Assembly: GCF_030269125.1 (NCBI RefSeq)
Contig: NZ_BSSM01000003.1
Location: forward strand, 310,001-374,000
DNA length: 64,000 bases
Direction: 5' to 3'
Origin: Streptomyces hygroscopicus subsp. hygroscopicus
GTDB lineage: Bacteria; Actinomycetota; Actinomycetes; Streptomycetales; Streptomycetaceae
Shown here: one piece after another, positions 12,101-18,663 of the stretch
How positions within the stretch are numbered: the stretch's first letter is position 1
Layout: each line of letters begins with the position of its first letter
Translations under genes and position numbers: made by a program
The notes under the pieces: generated by a model
Seen by the model: the letters and a program-made list of their open reading frames with translations, nothing else
What the model was told of the DNA's origin: nothing
The model's database searches: none

Positions 12101-12852
12101 GTCCGCTGGTGTCGGCGCTGCCGCCGGGGCCGGCCGTCTGTCTGATCCCCGACCCGGCGCTGCGCGACCCGGGCCGGCCGGCCTGGTCCATCGACGAGCG
12201 TGCCGCGCGCTATCTCGCGGCCGTCCGGGCGGCGTTCCCGCCGGCCGCTCACCGGCTGCGCCTGGTCGGCTGGTCCTTCGGGGCCTGGACGGCGCTGTCG
12301 ATGGCAGCCCTCGCCGAGGCGGACGGCGACCCGGTGCCCGGCCTCTACCTGCTGGACCCGCCGCCGCCCGACGCCGGACGGCGGCCGGCCGTCCACGACG
12401 AGCGGGAGCTGAACGCCGTCTTCGCGCGCGAACTGGCCGGCAACGCGGGACCGCCGACCGAGCGGGGTCGCGGTTACGCGGAGCGCCTCGCCCGCTGCTG
12501 CCGGGCCAACCTGACGGCCATGGCCGGGCACCGGCCGCCGCGGCTGACCCGTACACCGGCCGCCCTGTGGCTGGCCGGGCGGCCCGTGCCGGACGCGCAC
12601 GCCCTCGCCCCGGAGCCCGCCACGGCGGCGCGCTGGCGTGACCACCTGCCGCCGTCCGCCCGCGTCCTGCGCGTCGACACCGACCACTACGGGCTGGTCG
12701 GCCCGCCCCGAGCGGCCGAGATCGCGTCCCTCATCGGCGCGGACCTCGGCCCGCCCGGTACCCGGGAGGCGTCCCACCCGCCCGTTCCCGCCCGGACTAG
12801 CGGATCGGCCACCCGTCCGGCGGACAACCAGACCACCAGGAGGAGCCCCTGA
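3187..12852 (+). CDS. Hybrid NRPS-PKS, A-PCP-C-A-PCP-KS-KR-ACP-TE, no AT
   Basis: A 3221-residue assembly-line enzyme. Domain order with approximate residues: A1 50-540 (A3 YTSGTTGRPKG); PCP1 with Ser599 (GGDSLKA); C 659-1080 with HHIAVDG at 785-791; A2 1097-1590 (A5 HYGPTETHVV); PCP2 with Ser1644 (GATSLDL); KS 1719-2130 with Cys1875 (SACSSSL), His2011 and His2049; KR about 2560-2780 with GGTGGIGG, Ser2692, Tyr2705 and Asn2709; ACP Ser2893 (LGADSL); TE Ser3030 (GWSFG) with a late DTDHYG. A2 reads DVQFIAHVVK by hand alignment, the proline-type code. A1 reads about DAFFIGVTFK, aliphatic-like but uncertain. No acyltransferase lies between KS and KR, only a KS linker and the KR structural half, so malonyl must be loaded in trans. 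The predicted product is acyl-amino acid-Pro-reduced ketide. The stop overlaps the next ATG (TGATG). Confidence 0.95.
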   Translation: MNTDADRTEYLPTGPGRAESGHADDGRAGAPPAAPAAAPPGAPAAPAPSCLADAVLAQARRTPDLPAVEDGGLVLDYAGLERVSGRVAGRLRGAGVRPGDAVAVCLPRSWRLVCVMLGIRRLGATVVPLDRLSPPDRRRHILTDARAVAVVYDGDGRHPLAPPTGVRALEAARLVGDDEPATDTPPPADVPVPPSSPVAFLFYTSGTTGRPKGVEVTDAGVRRLAEPGYVRLGAGARYGCLANPAFDAISFEVWAPLLTGGTCVVLGERALHDPRLLAAELRDRRVDTLFLTTALFNAVVEKVPGCFADARQVLIGGEQLNARLVRRWYEANPGSRAVLHNVYGPTEATTFALCHAIPRDFTGDLIPVGTALPGTGVTVRTADGRPAEPGEVAELLLSGPALALGYHHLPEETALRFVRLPDPDGGEKRWYRTGDLVRQDTEGRITYVGRADRQVKVRGFRIEPGEVERRVLAHPAIRQAYVCTRRDEDGRNELLAFLVPGQALAEDAYDAYDRHLTAALPPYMRPHHTHLVDALPRTANGKVDQAALLAGAGEPWRGRAGAAVPVTAAQRRLLDLAEEVLGVTGLRPDDRWIPSGGDSLKALRLRFEIQRRLAVDIPQELVLRGDFAALAAAAGDPGASAGDHPPVPAPADEPTAPATSEQERLWLLHQRDPLDASYDVPLAFEVRGPVDTHALRAAVRALVQRHPALRTRLAPTARGLRQHVDAPYDPWESDPREPFEARLGESWRDTADRFFARRFDLRDRRMLRAAWLPGDDGGVLLLHLHHIAVDGWSLNILFRDLTAACAGGAERPAPAAVTPLEFAHWQRAWHASPAYGHRRSRLREHHRGHEDPSPALDTAGLGERPAARLLRTTLDTGRRAALDRVAAERGMTRFELLLPAFAWALYGVTGQSRPLIAAPVAGRHRPEFEACVGMFANTVLVPSHLEPHTPLGDQLHRHAASVRAVLDGQDVALADVLADQAFAGRRPLFDFLFVLENTEFDAFRVPGCQVRPLWPGPLGAKCALTLSVVEDEAGFDCLWEYRDDIGAERAEAAARLFREAVDLLADGADTTLHELVASYRRGLPETGRGPEPAAGFTTVAEGFAEQVRRTPDAPAVAAGGTTLTYAQLDAHAAALAADLAARHDLPDDPGAPAAVALHLPPSPEHVVALLAAARLNLTVVPLDPAYPRSLLRHVLDQVDPVCVLVPPERVADPDPVAPPHLARHAVVLAGTPAPPAGAATPAHAGRRPLYTLFTSGSTGTPKGVQVYDRTLCNLLHWQRGAGGLSRPAVTQQFSMLSFDVSFQEIFTTLCAGGLLRLVDPAWRRDMPALLEQLEAGGAERIFLPYVALQLLAEHGVRTGRHPSRLREVITAGEQLVCTDAIRGWFAGLPGARLFNHYGPTETHVVSGLCLEGDPAAWPLRPAIGRPVAGAVLRVVDEGGHPVPPGATGHLLLGGLMAGRCYLGDTDLNRLRFTDDPEAGTFYRSGDLARFDAQGLLHYAGREDAQVKLSGHRLEPGQVEAALLEYPGITNAVVSLVDGVLVACLQCRDDDPDPADLSRHLAERLPAHARVARFRRLTALPRTPSGKLDRRAAPGAPGHDLAPRSGGVQETPPAALEERLSVLFADATGKTVDTRQRFFDAGATSLDLMRFHLRCAGEGDLPFDVPDLFEHVTIRELARAVESRRGPATPPSTTRRTAGAAVVPAAYDGQARADTPGRPEPVAVIGMAVRLPGAPDLAAFWDLVVSGGRGIEHFPASGGRVGARSQLEGPLSFDPARFGISPAEARLMDPQQRHLLMSCVEALAHAGLADPTARRVGIVASCGEDTYGRRMLHEADPAALPDSFRLALHHEKDFLASKAAYHLGLTGPAFSVQSACSSSLVAVHVAAGLLRQGDADVMLAGGVLVDPDLTDGYTYRPQHIFSPDGHCRPFSADAAGTVGGSGVGVVVLKPLALARRDGDTVYAVVTGSAVNNDGARKLGYSAPSVPGQRDAIETALRRGGRGGGDLGYVEAHGTGTRLGDPVEATALRQAYGLEDGARLALSSVKSQIGHLGAAAGVVGLVRAVLAAHHGIVPPTVDFDRLNPELEGGPFRVPTEAEPWPVPGPRVAAVSSFGIGGTNAHVLLEAPDGKSGADAGVPVVPCLPLSAGSPEALRADGRRIADHLAAHPEHYPRVLRHLQAGRPVLAHRAAAVCPDVESAVSWLRSLTPTRPPTSDVHVVAEQHDPRELADAWTTGRTIAWPPGPAPAPWNFPPPAFDLAEYDFPRRAATPGGDGTGGVGHERARDTGPESARGTGHDAAGCGAAPVAAGGTGWPARLPADRWLHQPLWVRLRRAGVRSGGGAASGRTAVVVVPCETGSEGWRGLERYYARVVLVRAGDTFVRRDGTGYEADPADPAQLAAVLAEVSAAAGTAGVDWLHALPSAVRGEVGPRSLETARWACLDTVAALCRALADVPAADRPRVWLLSYGAQPVTGEVARPEAGLLAAAVRVPRQELGLSLRWADLPSPEPADWASYLPDLPDEERDRDAARSEPVLALRDGYWWRRTVQTVDAPFAVDSRPRSGRIGTHLVLGGTGGIGGTIAADLLRQSSGNRVVLVGRRPDPPAVLAPWADRVTLVRADLADEAPEPVADRLAPHLDGLVGIVHAVGVAAGGLLVRRDRASARRSTAAKLGAALLTERLIAVYRPDHAVYCSSMSARFGGVGLFDYAAANGLLDAFAHYAPGTGADRTTRMSIGWDAWREAGMAWDVRAADDRHEHHLAVALTPEEGAAVFGQALELGLPHLMVNTTPLSEARVFYERIPAGAPPAAAPRAPAPAPATAPEPAPVTAPVGVRASAPVTARPPAAPAPTGRTTPDTTTAPPPPDPLRQLTVTTAHLLGLPGVDPDASLYDLGADSLTLLDLLDEVKRRFGADLDLSRLSHRVTLTEIAGHLRTRAHPVPGGTASPVDIEVWQRGTGPDVLCLVHPVGGDIQAYRPLVSALPPGPAVCLIPDPALRDPGRPAWSIDERAARYLAAVRAAFPPAAHRLRLVGWSFGAWTALSMAALAEADGDPVPGLYLLDPPPPDAGRRPAVHDERELNAVFARELAGNAGPPTERGRGYAERLARCCRANLTAMAGHRPPRLTRTPAALWLAGRPVPDAHALAPEPATAARWRDHLPPSARVLRVDTDHYGLVGPPRAAEIASLIGADLGPPGTREASHPPVPARTSGSATRPADNQTTRRSP

Positions 12853-13958
12853 TGCCACACCCTTACGCGCGCCTCCCCGACCGCTCCTTCTGGCGCACCG
12901 CGGTCGCCGAGCGGCGGGCGGCGGACATCCAGGACCTCTGGACGCCGAAGTCCCCCATCGGGCAGGACGACCCGGTCATCACCGCCGGCTCCTGCTTCGC
13001 GGGGCACATCGGGCCCGCCCTGCTGCGGGAGGGCATGCACTGGTACGACGCCGAGCCCCCGCCGCCCGGACTGACCGAGGAGGCCCGGCGGGCCCGCGGC
13101 TACCGCCGCTTCTCCTTCCGCACCGGCAACATCTACACCGCGGCGGGGCTGCACCAGTGGTTCGCCTGGGCGCTCGGGCGGCAGACGCCACCCGCCGAGG
13201 TCTGGCGGGATGCGGACGGTCGCTTCCACGACCCGTACCGCCCCGCCGTCGAACCGGACGGCTTCTCCTCGCCCGGGGAGGCGCTCGCCTCCCGGGAGGT
13301 CACCCTCGACGCGATCCGCCGCGCCCTGGCCGCGGCCGACGTGCTGGTCTTCACGCTCGGGCTGACCGAGGCCTGGCACGACGCGACGGACGGCACCGTG
13401 CTGCCGATGTGCCCGGGGACGGTCCAGGGCTCCTTCGACCCGGACCGCCACCGCCTGCGCAACCACACGGTCGCAGAGGTGCAGCGCGATCTGACGGCGG
13501 CCCTCGCCCTGGCCCGGGAGGCCAACTCCCGGCTGCGGGCCGTTCTCACGGTCTCGCCGGTGCCGCTGACGGCGACCGCCACCGGCGCGCACGCCCTCGT
13601 GGCCACGACCCACTCCAAGTCCGTCCTGCGGGCGGCGGCGGGGCAGCTGGCCGCCGAGCTGGAGTACGTCGACTACTTCCCCTCCTACGAGATCGTCACC
13701 GGCTTCCCGTACCGGGCGGCGTTCTACGAGCCCAACCTGCGCACTGTCAGCGCCGACGGCGTGGCCTTCGTGATGCGGCACTTCCTCGACGCGCTGCGTG
13801 GTCGGCCCGACCACGCCGAGCACGTCACCGACCCGAACCCCACCCCCACCCCCGGCTCCGGCGGAGAGGACCCCTGGTGTGACGACGCCGTACTCGACTA
13901 CTACAGCCCCGGCCACCGCCCCGGTCACACCCCCGGCCCGGTTCCTGCTCCTCGGTGA
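12852..13958 (+). CDS. GSCFA-domain protein in the biosynthetic cluster
   Basis: 368 residues. The defining GSCFA motif is seen near residue 43 (ITAGSCFAGHIG). Further family-like blocks are RRFSFRTGNIYTA, LGLTEAW, and LTVSPVPLTATA followed by HSKSVLRAA. GSCFA proteins are distant relatives of SGNH esterases and acyltransferases and are poorly characterised. Within a peptide/ketide cluster an O-acyl transfer or ester hydrolysis on the product is a reasonable inference, not shown. The start ATG overlaps the NRPS-PKS stop, and GGAGGAG lies 5-11 bases upstream, so this is clearly part of the same transcript. The C-terminus is Pro-rich and its last 80 bases are shared, in another frame, with the next gene. 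Confidence 0.85.
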   Translation: MPHPYARLPDRSFWRTAVAERRAADIQDLWTPKSPIGQDDPVITAGSCFAGHIGPALLREGMHWYDAEPPPPGLTEEARRARGYRRFSFRTGNIYTAAGLHQWFAWALGRQTPPAEVWRDADGRFHDPYRPAVEPDGFSSPGEALASREVTLDAIRRALAAADVLVFTLGLTEAWHDATDGTVLPMCPGTVQGSFDPDRHRLRNHTVAEVQRDLTAALALAREANSRLRAVLTVSPVPLTATATGAHALVATTHSKSVLRAAAGQLAAELEYVDYFPSYEIVTGFPYRAAFYEPNLRTVSADGVAFVMRHFLDALRGRPDHAEHVTDPNPTPTPGSGGEDPWCDDAVLDYYSPGHRPGHTPGPVPAPR

Positions 13959-14598
13959 CTCGCACGCGGCGTGCGTCGGGCGGGCCGCCGAAGCCGCCGG
14001 GCTGTCCTTCCAGGGTGGTCCGGTGGGCTCCGGGCGCGACTTCCTCGGGCCCTTCTTCGACCCGGAGGGCGCCGACGTCGTCTTCCGCGACGCCGAGGCC
14101 CAGCGCCTGTACCGCCGGTTCCTCGAAGCGCTGGGCGCACCCTCGCTGGGCCGGTCGCCGGTGCCGCTGGTGTGCACCTTCGGCTTGAGCGCGCACACCG
14201 TCGCCACCCGGGAGAACTGGGCAATCCACCGCGACGCCCATGGTGCCCACGCGCCCGGGTTCCTGGGCGGCGACCTGTTCGCCGCCCTGGTGCGGACCAC
14301 GGCACGCGGCGCTCTCGCCTTCTACGAGCACGCCGTCGCGCTCGGCCTGCGCGTGCTGGCCCTGATGCCTCCGCAGCGGGTCCCCGCCATGTCCGACCCG
14401 GCGGTCTTCTTCGCGGCCCAGCACGTCCTGTGCGCCGAACTCGTCGAGCGCGGTGTGGAGGTCGTCGACCTGCGGGCCCGGGTCACCGACCGCTCGGGGC
14501 TCCAGCGCCCCGCGTTCTGCGAGGCCGACGATCCCATCCACGGCAACCTCGCCTTCGGCCGCCTGCTGGTCGCCGACCTGCTCGACCGCGGCCTATGA
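13879..14598 (+). CDS. SGNH/GDSL-like hydrolase-fold protein
   Basis: 239 residues from GTG 13879, chosen because GGAGAGGA sits 8 bases upstream and no later start precedes the conserved core. Block I is FLLLGDSHAA with the nucleophile-type GDS near residue 26. A late DDPIHGN supplies the Asp-x-x-His expected of SGNH block V. Between them lies an unassigned helical region. The family includes esterases, lipases and carbohydrate O-acyltransferases. It overlaps the GSCFA gene by 80 bases out of phase, an unusually long overlap, and precedes the dioxygenase gene by 67 bases. Two SGNH-fold-like proteins side by side suggest a two-component acyl modification or esterase step on the peptide product, which is inference. 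Confidence 0.7.
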   Translation: MTTPYSTTTAPATAPVTPPARFLLLGDSHAACVGRAAEAAGLSFQGGPVGSGRDFLGPFFDPEGADVVFRDAEAQRLYRRFLEALGAPSLGRSPVPLVCTFGLSAHTVATRENWAIHRDAHGAHAPGFLGGDLFAALVRTTARGALAFYEHAVALGLRVLALMPPQRVPAMSDPAVFFAAQHVLCAELVERGVEVVDLRARVTDRSGLQRPAFCEADDPIHGNLAFGRLLVADLLDRGL

Positions 14599-14665
14599 CC
14601 CGGCCCGGACATCCCTGGCACCGCCCTTCGCAGCCCTCGCACCCCCATTCCTGAGGAGGAACCAC

Positions 14666-15544
14666 GTGGAGGAGTACGCACTGGAGGCCGTCGAGCGCCT
14701 CACGACCCGGCCGCCGGAGCCGTACGAGACCCTCTCGGTCCGGATGATCACCCCGGTGCTCGGCGCGGAGGTGTCCGGCCTGGACCTCTCGCGGGAACTG
14801 ACACCGCAGGAGGAGAAGGAGGTCAAGCACGCGTTCCTCGCCCACCACGTGCTCGTCTTCCGGGACCAGGACCTCACCCCCGAGCAGCACAAGCGGTTCG
14901 CCGGCCTCTTCGGCGAACTGCACCCCGTGGCGCTCCCGGCCGAGGGCTCCGATCCGTACATCCTGGAGATCAAGGCCACCAAGGAGTCCCGGACGGTCGC
15001 CGGTGACGGCTGGCACGCCGACGGCACCGCCGACGCGGCCCCCTCCCTGGGCTCCATGCTGTACCTCACCACGGTCCCCGAGGGCGGCAGCGGCGGGGAC
15101 ACCCTGTTCGCCAACATGCACCTGGCCTACGAACTGCTCTCCCCGGCCCTGCGCGCCTTCCTCGACGGTCTGACCGCCCTGCACGACGGCGCGCTGCCCT
15201 GGTCGGCGGCGGGCCTGACCCCGCCCGCGGAGTACGACGTCCCGCGCACCGAACACCCCGTCGTGGTCCGGCACCCCGACACCGGCCGCAGGCTGCTGTT
15301 CGTCAACGCCCCCTACACCTCGCACATCACCCAGCTGTCCCGCGCCGAGAGCGCCGCCCTGCTCGACCTGCTGTACGCGCACGTCGCCCGCACCCCGCTG
15401 TTGCAGTGCCGGGTCCGCTGGGAGCCCCGCACCCTGGTGTTCTGGGACAACCGCTGCGTCCAGCACCACGCGGTGTGGGACTACTTCCCGCACACCCGGC
15501 ACGGCCACCGCGTGGCCATCGAGGGCACCCGCCCGCGGGCCTGA
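14666..15544 (+). CDS. TauD/TfdA-type Fe(II)/2-oxoglutarate dioxygenase
   Basis: 292 residues from GTG 14666 with GAGGAGGA 5 bases upstream. It shows the TauD facial triad: HxD in GWHADGTADA, and the distal His in CVQHHAVWDY. RHGHRVAIEG supplies the 2-oxoglutarate-binding Arg. Length and motif spacing are normal for the family, so an active oxygenase is expected. In the detoxin/rimosamide family a TauD-like enzyme accompanies the NRPS and the NRPS-PKS and is thought to hydroxylate the proline-derived ring. That role is the best guess here. It lies 67 bases after the SGNH gene and 38 bases before the next gene, so it is very probably in the same operon. Confidence 0.92.
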   Translation: MEEYALEAVERLTTRPPEPYETLSVRMITPVLGAEVSGLDLSRELTPQEEKEVKHAFLAHHVLVFRDQDLTPEQHKRFAGLFGELHPVALPAEGSDPYILEIKATKESRTVAGDGWHADGTADAAPSLGSMLYLTTVPEGGSGGDTLFANMHLAYELLSPALRAFLDGLTALHDGALPWSAAGLTPPAEYDVPRTEHPVVVRHPDTGRRLLFVNAPYTSHITQLSRAESAALLDLLYAHVARTPLLQCRVRWEPRTLVFWDNRCVQHHAVWDYFPHTRHGHRVAIEGTRPRA

Positions 15545-15582
15545 CTCCCGCCGCACCGGTGGGGAAGGAGACGAGGACGCAC

Positions 15583-16341
15583 GTGAGCACCGACACCGCG
15601 GGGGCCGGGGCCTTCCGCACCGCGCTGGCCACCGCCGCCCCCACACCCCCGGCGGACGCCTCCGTACCGGACGGGGTGTGGCCCTTGCTGACCGCCCTGT
15701 ACGAGGAGCTGCCGGGCTCCGCCGCGGACGGCTGGGCCCGTGCGGTGCACGGCGCCCTGCGGGCCGGGCCGCCGGCGGCCGGGCTGTGGGCGGTGCACGC
15801 CTGGCAGGCCGGTACCGTCCTGCCGTTGCTGGCCGCCGCCTGGCCGGACGACGGGTCCGGCGCGGTGGCCGCGCTGACCTCCCTGCACCGCGCGGCCATC
15901 CGCGCCCCGGTGGCCTGCGACAGCTGGCGGGCGGCCCTGCCTCCGGTGCTGCTGCGCGTGTACGGGGCGGCGTACGACCACCGCTCCGCCTACGCCGAGG
16001 CGCACGCCAACGCGCGTTCCTACGCCCTCGCCCACGGGCACACCCCGGCCGAGGCCGACGCCTACGGGCACCGGTACGCGGAACTCAGCACGGACGCGAA
16101 CGCGGCGGCCTTCGCCGAGGCCCATGCGCGAGCGGTGGGCGACGCCCTGGCCCGTGCCTACGCCGGTGACCGCGCCGGGGCCTACGCGGCGACGTACCCG
16201 GCCGCCCAGGTCCGCGCGGTGGTCCGTGCCCTCGGACGTCCCGCGCCGCCCTCCGTCCACGCGGCGGGCGCGGCACCGCACCCCGCGCTCGCCCCGGCCT
16301 ACGGGCTGGCCGATGTCCTGCGCTCCGGCCGACGCCCATAG
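15583..16341 (+). CDS. Ala/Tyr-periodic protein of unknown function
   Basis: 252 residues from GTG 15583, with GGGGAAGGAG about 12-21 bases upstream. I do not recognise a domain. The first 130 residues look globular and helical. About residues 130-215 have a striking short period in which Ala alternates with Tyr, His or Asn, as in SAYAEAHANARSYALAH and AYGHRYAEL. No signal peptide or membrane segment is evident. It is the last gene on this strand before a convergent gene and is probably the final gene of the cluster. From memory only, similar proteins appear beside antibiotic clusters under the label SpcZ-like. I could not check this. Confidence 0.75.
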   Translation: MSTDTAGAGAFRTALATAAPTPPADASVPDGVWPLLTALYEELPGSAADGWARAVHGALRAGPPAAGLWAVHAWQAGTVLPLLAAAWPDDGSGAVAALTSLHRAAIRAPVACDSWRAALPPVLLRVYGAAYDHRSAYAEAHANARSYALAHGHTPAEADAYGHRYAELSTDANAAAFAEAHARAVGDALARAYAGDRAGAYAATYPAAQVRAVVRALGRPAPPSVHAAGAAPHPALAPAYGLADVLRSGRRP

Positions 16342-16387
16342 CGCTGCGCGGTTCCTACGGGGCCGGGGACGGACGCCGGTGCCGGCG

Positions 16388-16408
16388 GAACCGGCTGTCC
16401 ACCGGTTC
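16388..16408. terminator. Hairpin between convergent genes
   Basis: GAACCGG and CCGGTTC form a perfect 7-bp stem with a 7-base loop, placed between the end of the biosynthetic cluster and the convergent glutamate-synthase-like gene. There is no T-tract, which is usual for actinobacterial terminators. It could serve both directions. Confidence 0.4.
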
Positions 16409-16484
16409 GCGCGCGTGGGACGGGACGAGCGCGAAGGAAGAGCACTCGTCCGCACGGGTGTGGGACCTGCTCGCTGTCGGCGCG

Positions 16485-18029
16485 TCAGACCGCCGGCTTC
16501 GGAGCGGCGTTCGGGCCGACGGCGAGCAGCGCGGTGATCTCGTCCGCGAGGTGCGGGGCGAGTTCGCCCCAGCCGTCCTTGTAGCCGTAGACGCCGGCCA
16601 GGGTACGGGCCTCGTAGCCGCCGTTCATGATCTCGATGTCGTTGGCCGTGATGAGTGCCGGGTGGGCGACGCCGACGGCCGCCGAGACCTTGATCAGCTC
16701 CTTGCGCAGGGTACGCAGGTAGACAGCGGCCCGGGTGGCCTTCGAGGCCGGGTCGAGGCCGCGCGCCAACCACGGGTTCTGGGTGGCGATGCCGGTGGGA
16801 CACGTGTCGGTGTGGCACTTCTGCGACTGGATGCAGCCGATGGACAGCATCGCCTCACGGGCCACGTTAATCATGTCGGCGCCCAGGGCGAAGGCGACCG
16901 CGGCGTTCTCGGGCAGGCCGAGCTTGCCGGAGCCGATGAAGGTCAGTTGGTCGGTCAGTCCCCGCTCGGCGAAGGTGCCGTAGACCCGGGAGAAGCCCAT
17001 CCGGAACGGCAGCGACACCGAGTCGGCGAAGATCCGCGGCGCCGCCCCGGTACCGCCCTCACCCCCGTCGACGGTCACGAAGTCGACACCGCGGTCACCA
17101 CGGGCCATCAGCGTGGCCAGCTCCTGCCAGAAGCCCATCTCCCCGACCGCGCTCTTGACCCCGACCGGCAACCCGGTCTCGGTGGCGAGCAGTTCGACGA
17201 AGTCGAGCATCGAGTCGACGTCGCTGAACGCGGTGTGCCGCGACGGGGAGGCGCAGTCCTCGCCGACCGGGATGCCGCGGATCGCGGCGATCTCGGGAGT
17301 CACCTTCGCGCCCGGCAGCATCCCGCCCAGCCCTGGCTTGGCGCCCTGCGAGAGCTTGATCTCTATCGCCCTGACCGGAGCGCCGGAGACCACGTCCTTG
17401 AGCTTGTCCAGGTTGAAGCTGCCGTCCTCGTTGCGGCAGCCGAAGTACGCCGTACCGATCTGAAGGACGATGTCGCCGCCGTTACGGTGGTACGGCGAGA
17501 GGCCGCCCTCGCCCGTGTTGTGCATCGTGCCCGCCAGCGCCGCCCCCTTGTTGAGCGCCGTGATGGCCGCCCCGGAGAGCGACCCGAAGCTCATCGCCGA
17601 GATGTTCACCACGCTCGCCGGCCGGAACGCCTTGGCACGCCCGCGCGGCCCACCCAGCACCTTGGCCGAGGGCAGTGGCGCCTGCGGGTCGTGCGCGTCG
17701 GGCAGAGGGCCGGCGAACGTGCGCTGCTTCAGGTAGGGGTGCCCCTGCACGTGCTCGACGTCGACTTCGGTTCCGAACCCGAAGTAGTTGTTCTCCTCCT
17801 TCGCCGACGCGTAGATCCAGGTGCGCTGGTCACGACTGAACGGGCGCTCCTCCTCGTTGGATGTCACGATGTACTGCCGCAGCTCGGGCCCGAGCCTCTC
17901 CAACAGGTACCGGGCGTGCCCGATCACCGGGAAGTTGCGGAGCAGTGCGTGTTTCTTCTGGACGAGGTCGCGGGCAGCCAGAAGCGCCACCGCTGTCGCG
18001 GCTGCCACGCCGATCCTCCGGGCATTCAT
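16485..18029 (-). CDS. Glutamate synthase-like FMN-binding protein
   Basis: 514 residues from ATG 18029, chosen over an in-frame upstream start because GAGGAGGAA lies 6 bases before it. The N-terminus has one hydrophobic stretch (VAAATAVALLAARDLV) that may anchor it in the membrane. The rest is the TIM-barrel FMN/Fe-S domain of the GltB alpha subunit: NISAMSFGSLSG, NTGEGG, KPGLGGMLPG, VDGGEGGTGAAP, and a CIQSQKCHTDTC triplet (C-x5-C-x4-C) for a 3Fe-4S cluster. The glutaminase and GXGXG domains are absent, so it is a stand-alone member of the glutamate synthase-like oxidoreductase family. The physiological reaction of such stand-alone proteins is mostly unknown. It is monocistronic and convergent to the biosynthetic cluster. 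Confidence 0.88.
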   Translation of the reverse strand: MNARRIGVAAATAVALLAARDLVQKKHALLRNFPVIGHARYLLERLGPELRQYIVTSNEEERPFSRDQRTWIYASAKEENNYFGFGTEVDVEHVQGHPYLKQRTFAGPLPDAHDPQAPLPSAKVLGGPRGRAKAFRPASVVNISAMSFGSLSGAAITALNKGAALAGTMHNTGEGGLSPYHRNGGDIVLQIGTAYFGCRNEDGSFNLDKLKDVVSGAPVRAIEIKLSQGAKPGLGGMLPGAKVTPEIAAIRGIPVGEDCASPSRHTAFSDVDSMLDFVELLATETGLPVGVKSAVGEMGFWQELATLMARGDRGVDFVTVDGGEGGTGAAPRIFADSVSLPFRMGFSRVYGTFAERGLTDQLTFIGSGKLGLPENAAVAFALGADMINVAREAMLSIGCIQSQKCHTDTCPTGIATQNPWLARGLDPASKATRAAVYLRTLRKELIKVSAAVGVAHPALITANDIEIMNGGYEARTLAGVYGYKDGWGELAPHLADEITALLAVGPNAAPKPAV

Positions 18030-18222
18030 GAAACGTTCCTCCTCGATACACGACTCCACGCCGTGCGGTGCGGTCGTCGTGTCGTGTGGGGCGTTGGACG
18101 GCGGGCACGGTCAAGCGGGTCTCAGTGTCCGTCGAAGAATGCGAAATGATATTAGGAGGCCACTCGGACAGGCGTGGGCAGGGGCATGGTCCGGGGGCAC
18201 CCCGGACTTTGCTGACCCTCCG

Positions 18223-18663
18223 TCAGATCAGCGCCGCGAGTTCCGCGTTGGCGCGCTCGGTGACCAGGGCGAGGACGCGGCCCGCGGCGGTCAGGTCCGC
18301 TGCGGGTATCCCGCCCCAGATACGGGCGGAGATGGGGGCGGTCTCCTCGCCGACGGCGGCCATCAGCTCGCTCCCCGCGTCCGTGGGGCGCAGGTGCGCG
18401 CCCTCCGCGACGAGCAGGTGCCTGGCCAGCAGTTCGTCGAGAGTGGCGCGGATGTCGGCCGGATCGGCCTTGAGGGAGTCCTGGACCTGGGCGACGAGGT
18501 CGTCCGGTGTCCGCGGGGCGTCGGCGGTGATGGCGGCGCGCAGGGCGACCTGCTGTTGGAACGTGATGCCGTGCCGGGCCAGTACGTGCTCCAGGACGCC
18601 GCGGGCGGCGTAGTGGGCCAGAGCGAGGTCACGCGGGCCGACGGCGGGTGCGGTGGTGGTCAT
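18223..18663 (-). CDS. Small winged-helix-like protein coupled to MarR
   Basis: 146 residues from ATG 18663, with AGGGGAC about 6 bases upstream. The start overlaps the MarR stop (ATGA), so the pair is translationally coupled. The sequence has the helical layout and beta-wing-like turn of a MarR-type winged helix, with HGITFQQQVALRAA, LVAQVQDSLKADPADIRATLDELLAR as adjoining helices, and a GSELMAAV helix later. The usual DxR wing motif is not obvious. It may be a diverged MarR paralogue acting as partner or antagonist of the upstream regulator. That is inference. No enzyme or transporter target is adjacent on this strand. Confidence 0.65.
   Translation of the reverse strand: MTTTAPAVGPRDLALAHYAARGVLEHVLARHGITFQQQVALRAAITADAPRTPDDLVAQVQDSLKADPADIRATLDELLARHLLVAEGAHLRPTDAGSELMAAVGEETAPISARIWGGIPAADLTAAGRVLALVTERANAELAALI

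Noticed and set aside
5743..12858. Very long open frame of 2371 codons on the minus strand
   Set aside because: It mirrors the hybrid synthetase gene; composition is Gly/Arg/Gln-rich with no domain. It is a shadow of high GC third positions.
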